Assembly: GCF_000787775.1 (NCBI RefSeq)
Contig: NZ_BBPM01000019.1
Location: 95,990-144,935 of the forward strand
Source of the DNA: Streptacidiphilus carbonis
GTDB taxonomy: Bacteria; Actinomycetota; Actinomycetes; Streptomycetales; Streptomycetaceae
DNA length: 48,946 nt
Direction of reading: 5' to 3'
Part shown: positions 43,931-48,946 of the stretch, in pieces
How positions within the stretch are numbered: the first letter of the stretch is position 1
How the letters are laid out: every line of letters begins with the position of its first letter
The notes under the pieces: generated by a model
What the model saw: only the letters and a program-made list of their open reading frames with translations
Databases searched by the model: none
Told to the model about the DNA's origin: nothing
Position numbers and translations under genes: made by a program

Positions 43931-44012
43931 CGTCGTCCGCGGCGGCGTCGTCCGCGGCGGCGTCGTCCGCGGCGGCGCCGGCGTCGGTGGTGTCAGCGTG
44001 GGTGGTGTCAGC
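43931..44012. repeat. Short tandem repeats after rpoC
   Basis: CGTCGTCCGCGGCGG occurs three times in perfect tandem (43931-43975), then GGTGGTGTCAGC twice (43986-43997 and 44001-44012). The last copy reaches into the 3' end of the converging gene. Confidence 0.9.
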
Positions 44013-46383
44013 CGTTCATGATCAGCTTCGCCAGCGTCCTCGGGTCGGGCTCCTGCGCGTCGGCGCCGACGCGGTTGCGGCGCAGCCGGTCGTAGCCGGG
44101 CATCCGCTGCTCGGCCCTGGTGCCGGGGGCGCGTTCGACCACCGTCACGCCGCTCTCCGCCTCCAGGACCGGCGCGTACCCCGCGGCGCGCAGGGCGTCC
44201 AGGGTGGCGCTGGGGGAGTGGGTGCTGATCAGAACCGTCGGCGCGATCCGGCGCAGCCCCAGCTTGGCCAGCACCCTGGTCTTCGACAGCTCCAGCACCA
44301 GCGCCTCGTCGTCGGAGCGGACGCAGCAGGCGGAGCGGACCACCCGGACCCGTCCGTGGGTCCTGCCGGTGTCCCTGACCAGGTACTCCAGCGGCTGGGG
44401 CAGCCCGCCCTCGGCCGCGTCGCGCAGTTCCGCGAGCAGGTCGTCCGCGCTCCTGCCGCCGTCCAGGGCCCGGCGGACCGAGGCCGCGCTGAACCGCCAG
44501 ACCACCGCATGGCCCTCGGACTCCCGGTCGGCGGCCGACCCCATCAGCTCCGCCAGCGCCGCCGAGGGCGCGCCGGCGGCGACCGCGGTCAGGTCGGCCT
44601 GGAACCTGGCTTTCTGCTGGGGGGCCGGCAGTAGCGCGGTGCAGGCCTCCATGAGCAGCCGCAGCGGCTCCTGGTAGGCGTCGCCGCCCTTGGCCGCGAT
44701 GCCCGGGACGCAGGGGAACCAGTCGGCCGCGTCGGTCTCCAGCAGGGCCAGCACAGCCTCGCCCAGCGGCGTCGGCCGGCCGTGGGCCAGCACGCCCAAC
44801 TGCTCCGCCTCCAGCAGCGTCGCCAGCACCCGGGTCAGTCCGTCGCTGTCCAGGGTGACCAGGCCCGGGCTGTGCCAGCCGACCAGCAGGACCAGCTCCT
44901 CCAGGATCTGCGCGTCGAAGCCGCCGACCGGCCCCAGGCCCTGGCCGGGCGGCAGCGAGGCCAGCGCCCGGAGCAGCTCGCGGCGCAGCGGCACCGCCTC
45001 CTGGTCCTGCGGCGCGACCAGGGCGACCGGGGTCTCCTCCCGGTACTCGGGCCACCAGGTCAGCACCTCGGGGATGACCGCCCAGGTGGCCACCAGCGGT
45101 ACCAGCCGCTCGGCGGGCGCGCTGGCCAGCCAGTCGTCGTAGCGCCCGGTCGGCAGCAGCCGCAGCGGCGCGGTCGGCACGGCCGGGCGCCGGCTGCGGC
45201 CACGGGGTGCGGGGACGTCCGGCAGTTCCTGGTGGTCAGCGAGCAGGTCGGCGTTGTAGGCGAGATCCAGCCACAGCCGGGTCTGCTCCTCGGGCGCCTC
45301 GATGGCCTTGGCCAGCCTTCTGGTGTCCCTGACGGCCAGACCGCCGGACTTGCGGATGCCCGGGGGAGCGGCGGCGCAGGCGGCCAGCAGCAGCTCCACC
45401 TTGCGGCTGGCCGAGGCGGCGGCGGCCTGGGCCTCCCTCAGCGCCTCCGGCACCGGGCGCACGCCGGCGGTCAGCACCGGCGGCTCGGGATCGAAGCGCA
45501 CCTGGAACCGCCCGTCGGCCGCTGCTTCCAGGACCTCGTAGGGCAGTTCCACCAGGTCGGGTCCGACCGGCACCAGCAGACCGTGCTCGGCCAGCCAGTC
45601 GGTGGCCGGGTCGCCCGAGCCGCCGGGCCGCAGCCGGTACTTGGTGCCCGGGCCGTAGTGGTACCCGCCGAGCGGGGCGAAGCAGTGGGTGCGCATCAGG
45701 TGCGGCCCCTCCACCAGCGGCTGCAGCATCTCGCCGACGGCCGGTGGGGCGGAGGCGAGCAGGGACTGCACCAGCTCCCGGTCGCCGAGCGCCGCGACCA
45801 CGGCGGCCTGCGCGGTGTCGCGGTTGCGGCTGGGCGGCAGGTCGAGCCCGGCTGCGATCCGGTGCACCTCCGGCGCGTTGAAGGCCTCGCTCATCAGCTG
45901 GGCGACCGGGCGGCTCAGGCCCATCGCCTCGGCCAGGTGCCGGTGCAGGAACGCGGGCAGCGCCAGCTCCCCGGCCCCGGCCGGCAGCACCAGCGCCAGG
46001 CGCTGAAGCTCCGTCAGAACCCGCTCTGCGGCGGCTCGCAGGCCCTTGTCGTCGCCGGCGAGGAAGTCCAGCAGGGCCTCGGTCGCCACCGGTCGGGTGG
46101 ACGGCTCCAGCGCGGTCCAGTAGGGCTGCGGCAGCAGCGCCCCGTGCCGCCGGGCGGCCAGCCACACCCCGGCGGACAGCAGTTGCAGCCCCGGCGCGGT
46201 GAGTCGGCTGACGGCCGCCCCGACCGAACGGTCCTCCAGGAGCTGCTGGGCCAGGGCGTCGAGGCTCTGCGGGATACGCCCGCCGCGGGTGTCGCTCTGG
46301 ACCCGCCGCGATTCCAGCAGGTCCGCGAGTTCGTCGGCGGAGCGGGTGGCGAGGTGCTCGGCGAGAGCTTGAACGGACTTCAC
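44008..46383 (-). CDS. Helicase C-terminal/XPB-Ssl2 N-terminal domain-like protein
   Basis: GTG at 46383 with TGGAG 7 nt upstream gives 791 aa starting VKSVQALAEHLATRSADELADLLESRR, the usual beginning of the XPB/Ssl2 N-terminal-like (helicase-associated) family of actinobacteria. The body is largely helical (ALAQQLLEDRSVGAAVSRLTAPGLQLLSAGVWLA) with a central Ala-rich region. The C-terminal 130 residues (RVRVVRSACCVRSDDEALVLELSKTRVLAKLGLRRIAPTVLISTHSPSATLDALRAAGY) form the damage-recognition-like domain. No Walker motifs are present, so it is not a helicase by itself. A DNA repair role with an XPB-type helicase is the usual guess. Confidence 0.82.
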   Translation of the reverse strand: MKSVQALAEHLATRSADELADLLESRRVQSDTRGGRIPQSLDALAQQLLEDRSVGAAVSRLTAPGLQLLSAGVWLAARRHGALLPQPYWTALEPSTRPVATEALLDFLAGDDKGLRAAAERVLTELQRLALVLPAGAGELALPAFLHRHLAEAMGLSRPVAQLMSEAFNAPEVHRIAAGLDLPPSRNRDTAQAAVVAALGDRELVQSLLASAPPAVGEMLQPLVEGPHLMRTHCFAPLGGYHYGPGTKYRLRPGGSGDPATDWLAEHGLLVPVGPDLVELPYEVLEAAADGRFQVRFDPEPPVLTAGVRPVPEALREAQAAAASASRKVELLLAACAAAPPGIRKSGGLAVRDTRRLAKAIEAPEEQTRLWLDLAYNADLLADHQELPDVPAPRGRSRRPAVPTAPLRLLPTGRYDDWLASAPAERLVPLVATWAVIPEVLTWWPEYREETPVALVAPQDQEAVPLRRELLRALASLPPGQGLGPVGGFDAQILEELVLLVGWHSPGLVTLDSDGLTRVLATLLEAEQLGVLAHGRPTPLGEAVLALLETDAADWFPCVPGIAAKGGDAYQEPLRLLMEACTALLPAPQQKARFQADLTAVAAGAPSAALAELMGSAADRESEGHAVVWRFSAASVRRALDGGRSADDLLAELRDAAEGGLPQPLEYLVRDTGRTHGRVRVVRSACCVRSDDEALVLELSKTRVLAKLGLRRIAPTVLISTHSPSATLDALRAAGYAPVLEAESGVTVVERAPGTRAEQRMPGYDRLRRNRVGADAQEPDPRTLAKLIMNG

Positions 46384-46482
46384 GGGCGAACTCCAGGTGC
46401 GACGGTCACTCGACGTTACCGCGTGCGGGGTCCGGGGCGGGCGGTTCTGTGGGAGCTCCGGTGCGGACCGTAGGGGGCTTGT

Positions 46483-46553
46483 CGCGCAGTTCCCCGCGCC
46501 CCTGGCTGCAACTGGCCCGGTTGCCATGGGTCAGGGGCGCGGGGAACTGCGCG
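46483..46553 (-). terminator. 22-bp inverted repeat (common Streptomyces hairpin family)
   Basis: Arms at 46483-46504 and 46532-46553 are perfect complements built around CAGTTCCCCGCGCCCC, separated by 27 nt. It lies just after the DUF2786 gene stop and probably terminates it. The arm sequence is one I recall as frequent between Streptomyces genes. Confidence 0.7.
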
Positions 46554-46577
46554 AACAACCATGCACAGGCTGCACCG

Positions 46578-47948
46578 CTACTGCGACAGCTCCCCGTGCC
46601 CCCGCAACTGCGCGCGGTCGGCGGCAGCGCGCCCCTGGGTCCAGCCCTCGTAGTCGCTGGCTCTTATCGCCCGGCCGGCGCGGGCGTTGGGGAACATCTG
46701 CTCGGTGGAGCGGCGTACCGCCTCCTCGCGGGCGGCCAGGACCGGCAGCAGCGAGGAGGAGTCCTCGCGGCCCTCCGCGCGCAGCCCGTTCAGGGCCTCC
46801 TCGGTCGCCTGCGCGGTCGCCCCGGAGAGCCGCTCCCTGATCCGGGCCGCATAGGACAGCAGGAAGGAGTGCCGGAACGCCTTGGTCCTCGAACTCCCGG
46901 CGCCGCCGTTCTGTATCCCGGCACTGTTCATCGCGCTGGTCGCCTGCACCAGCAGCGAGGTGTACAGCAGCTCGACCGCCTCCAGGTCGGCCGGGAAGCC
47001 CACCACCGTGCAGAAGCCCAGCTCCCTGGTCCACAGCGAGGTGGCCCGGTTGGCGCCGGCAACCGCGTCCAGCAGCAGTGCCTTGGGCGCCTCGTAGGGG
47101 TTGTCCACCCCGATCCGGCAGGCCCCGGGCTCGATCCGGCTGCCCGAGGAGGCCGCCAGCAGCGCCTCGTCGATGCTGTGCTGCGCCATCAGCTGCTGCG
47201 CCTTGGCGGTCAGCGCCTCCGCCTCGTCCGGGAACCCGGTGGACTCGGCCTTGGCCAGCAGCGCCCGGATCCGGCCGAGCATCCTCGGCTCGCTCCCGGT
47301 CTTCTGCGCGAACGGCAGGGCGGACCCCTGGGCCCGCGGCACGGCCCCCGGCGGCGGTCCGAGCGGGGCCAGCCGCGGCAGTCGCCCGATCAGCCGGTAC
47401 AGCTCCAGCAGCAGGGTCGCCACCGAGAAGCGGTCCAGCCGCTCGCGCTCCGCGACTCCGGGCAGGAAGGCGTCGTCCTGGCCCCACCAGTCGGCGGCCT
47501 CCAGCTCGCGGAGCTGGCCGGCCCAGCGCGGGTCGAGGCCGGCCGCCGCGTAGCCGCGCAGCTCGGCGGCGACCAGGTCGACCGCCAGCCGCAGGTGTCG
47601 CGGCGTCAACTCGCGCCGGACCGCCCGGGCCAGGTCGGCGGGCTGCCAGCCGGACTGCCACAGCCGGGCCAGCTGCGCCGCGCTGACCAGCAGCACCGCC
47701 CGCCCGGTCTCCGGCCAGCGCGCGGCGGGCTCCGAGAGCAGGCTCGCAGCCCGGTCCAGGGCGAGGTGGTAGTCGTCCTCGGCGGCGTGCAGCACCGCGC
47801 CGCAGGCCGCCTCCACCAGCTGCCCCAGTGGGGGCTCCCCGGGCTGCGCCCGGGCGTGCTGCTGCGGGGGCTGTGCGTGCCGGGCCTGCTGGTGGGCCGT
47901 CTGGTCCCGCTTCTTGACCCGGCGGTACTGCGGGTTGCGCTTGCCCAT
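46578..47948 (-). CDS. DUF2786 protein
   Basis: ATG at 47948 with AAGGAGGG upstream gives 456 aa; the upstream frame is antisense to the next gene. After a basic Gln/His-rich start, about 35-200 is a helical domain (LGQLVEAACGAVLHAAEDDYHLALDRAASLL, LARLWQSGWQPADLARAVRREL). From about 235 the DUF2786 pattern is clear: MLGRIRALLAKAESTGFPDEAEALTAKAQQLMAQHSIDEALLA. A conserved C-terminal part follows (RATSLWTRELGFCTVVGFPADLEAVELLYTSLLVQATSAM ... SFLLSYAARIRERL). DUF2786 proteins have no established function; some phage members sit with nucleic-acid genes. It is divergent from the DUF2637 gene. Confidence 0.85.
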   Translation of the reverse strand: MGKRNPQYRRVKKRDQTAHQQARHAQPPQQHARAQPGEPPLGQLVEAACGAVLHAAEDDYHLALDRAASLLSEPAARWPETGRAVLLVSAAQLARLWQSGWQPADLARAVRRELTPRHLRLAVDLVAAELRGYAAAGLDPRWAGQLRELEAADWWGQDDAFLPGVAERERLDRFSVATLLLELYRLIGRLPRLAPLGPPPGAVPRAQGSALPFAQKTGSEPRMLGRIRALLAKAESTGFPDEAEALTAKAQQLMAQHSIDEALLAASSGSRIEPGACRIGVDNPYEAPKALLLDAVAGANRATSLWTRELGFCTVVGFPADLEAVELLYTSLLVQATSAMNSAGIQNGGAGSSRTKAFRHSFLLSYAARIRERLSGATAQATEEALNGLRAEGREDSSSLLPVLAAREEAVRRSTEQMFPNARAGRAIRASDYEGWTQGRAAADRAQLRGHGELSQ

Positions 47949-48184
47949 GACGGCCCTCCTTCTGTGTGCGGCGCCGAAGATGCCGAAGACATTGCCGACC
48001 ACCATTGTCCCGGAAGGGCGGGACCGACCCCGACGAACACGCTCCGCGACAGTGTCCCAGCAGGGTGTGACATCCCCGATCGCCTGAAGAAGCAGGGACT
48101 CCGTTGTGGCAAGCTGTCCCCCGCCCGCAGCACAACGAGACCGCCAAACCCAATTGAACGAGCAGACCCAGGGGTTGAACGAGC
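47949..48184. promoter_or_regulatory. Divergent promoter region of the DUF2786 and DUF2637 genes
   Basis: The 236-nt gap must carry both promoters. No clear -35/-10 pair or palindrome was recognised. Confidence 0.35.
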
Positions 48185-48946
48185 GATGGCAGGCCCTGCG
48201 ATAACCCGTACGCACCGCGCACTCATCGGAGTGGTCGCCGCCGGCGCCTTCATCATCGCCGGCATCGGCTTCACCGGGTCCTACGCCGCGGTGCGTGAAC
48301 TGGCCCTGCACAAGGGCTTCGGGAACTTCTCCTATGTCTTCCCGATCGGCGTGGACGTCGGCATCGCCGTCCTGCTGGCGCTGGACCTGGTGCTGACCTG
48401 GCTGCGGATCCCGTTCCCGCTGCTGCGGCAGACCGCCTGGCTGCTCACCGCGGGGACCATCGTCTTCAACGCCGCCTCCTCCTGGGGGGACCCGCTGGCG
48501 ATGGCGATGCACGCGATCATCCCGGTGCTCTTCGTGGTGGTGGTGGAGGCCGCCCGGCACGCGATCGGGCGGATCGCCGACATCAGCGCGGACCGGCACA
48601 TGGAGTCGGTGCGGCTGATGCGCTGGATCCTCTCGCCGGTGCCCACCTTCCGGCTGTGGCGGCGGATGAAGCTGTGGGAGCTGCGCTCCTACGACGACGT
48701 GGTGCGGCTGGAGCAGAACCGGCTGGTCTACCGCACCCATCTGCGGGCCAGGTACGGCCGCGGCTGGCGCCGGCAGGCGCCGATCGAGACCCTGCTGCCG
48801 CTGAAGCTGGCCAAGTACGGTGTGCCGCTGGATCTGGAGGTGATCCGCAGCGCCCCGCTGCCCGCGGCGCGGCAGGCGGAGCAGCCCGCGCAGAGCCAGC
48901 CGGTGCCCGCGCCGCAGCTCGCGCCCGGCGCGGCGCAGGACGCGCC
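48185..48946 (+). CDS. DUF2637 membrane protein, chromosomal copy (partial)
   Basis: ATG at 48185; the frame is open to the window edge (254 residues). Four membrane helices cover the first 135 residues (LIGVVAAGAFIIAGIGFTGS, YVFPIGVDVGIAVLLALDLV, TAWLLTAGTIVFNAASSW, IIPVLFVVVVEAARHAIG), followed by RLWRRMKLWELRSYDDVVRL and LRARYGRGWRRQAP, the same signature as in the mobile-element SpdB2-like protein at 12093-13103. A Pro/Gln/Ala-rich segment begins at about 220. Chromosomal DUF2637 proteins are common in Streptomyces; their job is unknown. The C-terminus is outside the window. Confidence 0.85.

Overview
The window is high-GC actinobacterial DNA of a Streptomyces-like organism (Streptomyces, Kitasatospora or Streptacidiphilus). 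This rests on G/C-rich third codon positions, many GTG/TTG starts, a long acidic NusG N-terminus, a 54-aa zinc-type L33, and the familiar chromosomal order rpmG - MaoC pair - murB - add - aspC - tRNA-Trp - secE - nusG - rplK - rplA - rplJ - rplL - rpoB - rpoC.

Two parts are visible. Positions 1 to about 17,890 are most of an actinomycete integrative and conjugative element (AICE) read mainly on the minus strand. A polycistron of about 13.4 kb starts near 13,435 and runs off the left edge. It holds a small protein, a DUF2637/SpdB2-like membrane protein, two small unknowns, a TraB-type FtsK/SpoIIIE DNA translocase, four small membrane proteins, a MazG-like protein, an SSB, a C5-cytosine methyltransferase, a private DnaN sliding clamp, a primase/polymerase and a DUF3987 protein. 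Most junctions are ATGA/GTGA/TGATG overlaps, and hairpins sit in most of the remaining gaps. Right of the polycistron lie the control genes (a helix-turn-helix regulator on the plus strand; a tandem winged-helix GntR protein coupled to a phosphotransferase-fold protein) and an HNH protein. The element ends at a duplicated 3' half of a tRNA-Tyr gene (17841-17894) followed by its terminator, which is the expected attR. The intact tRNA, integrase and excisionase should lie left of position 1.

Positions about 17,895 to 48,946 are core chromosome: a GNAT acetyltransferase convergent with an amidohydrolase; tRNA-Thr, tRNA-Met and rpmG; a HadA/HadB-like dehydratase pair; a TetR-MFS efflux pair with palindromic operators; murB; adenosine deaminase; aspartate aminotransferase; tRNA-Trp; and the secE-nusG / rplKA / rplJL / rpoBC cluster. 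Two non-ribosomal genes interrupt that cluster: a 581-aa internally duplicated protein between nusG and rplK, and a lipoprotein between rplA and rplJ. After rpoC come an XPB/Ssl2 N-terminal-like protein, a DUF2786 protein and, running off the right edge, a chromosomal DUF2637 protein related to the one in the element.

The most unusual signal is in the methyltransferase gene. A second reading frame (4117-4974) has its own ribosome-binding site and GTG start, encodes six LPTP-type repeats, and has better third-position G/C than the methyltransferase frame across the middle of the gene. Other points worth following are the element's own clamp/SSB/prim-pol replication set, a palindrome cluster just after traB (candidate transfer locus), and a near-palindromic operator shared by the polycistron promoter and the GntR gene.
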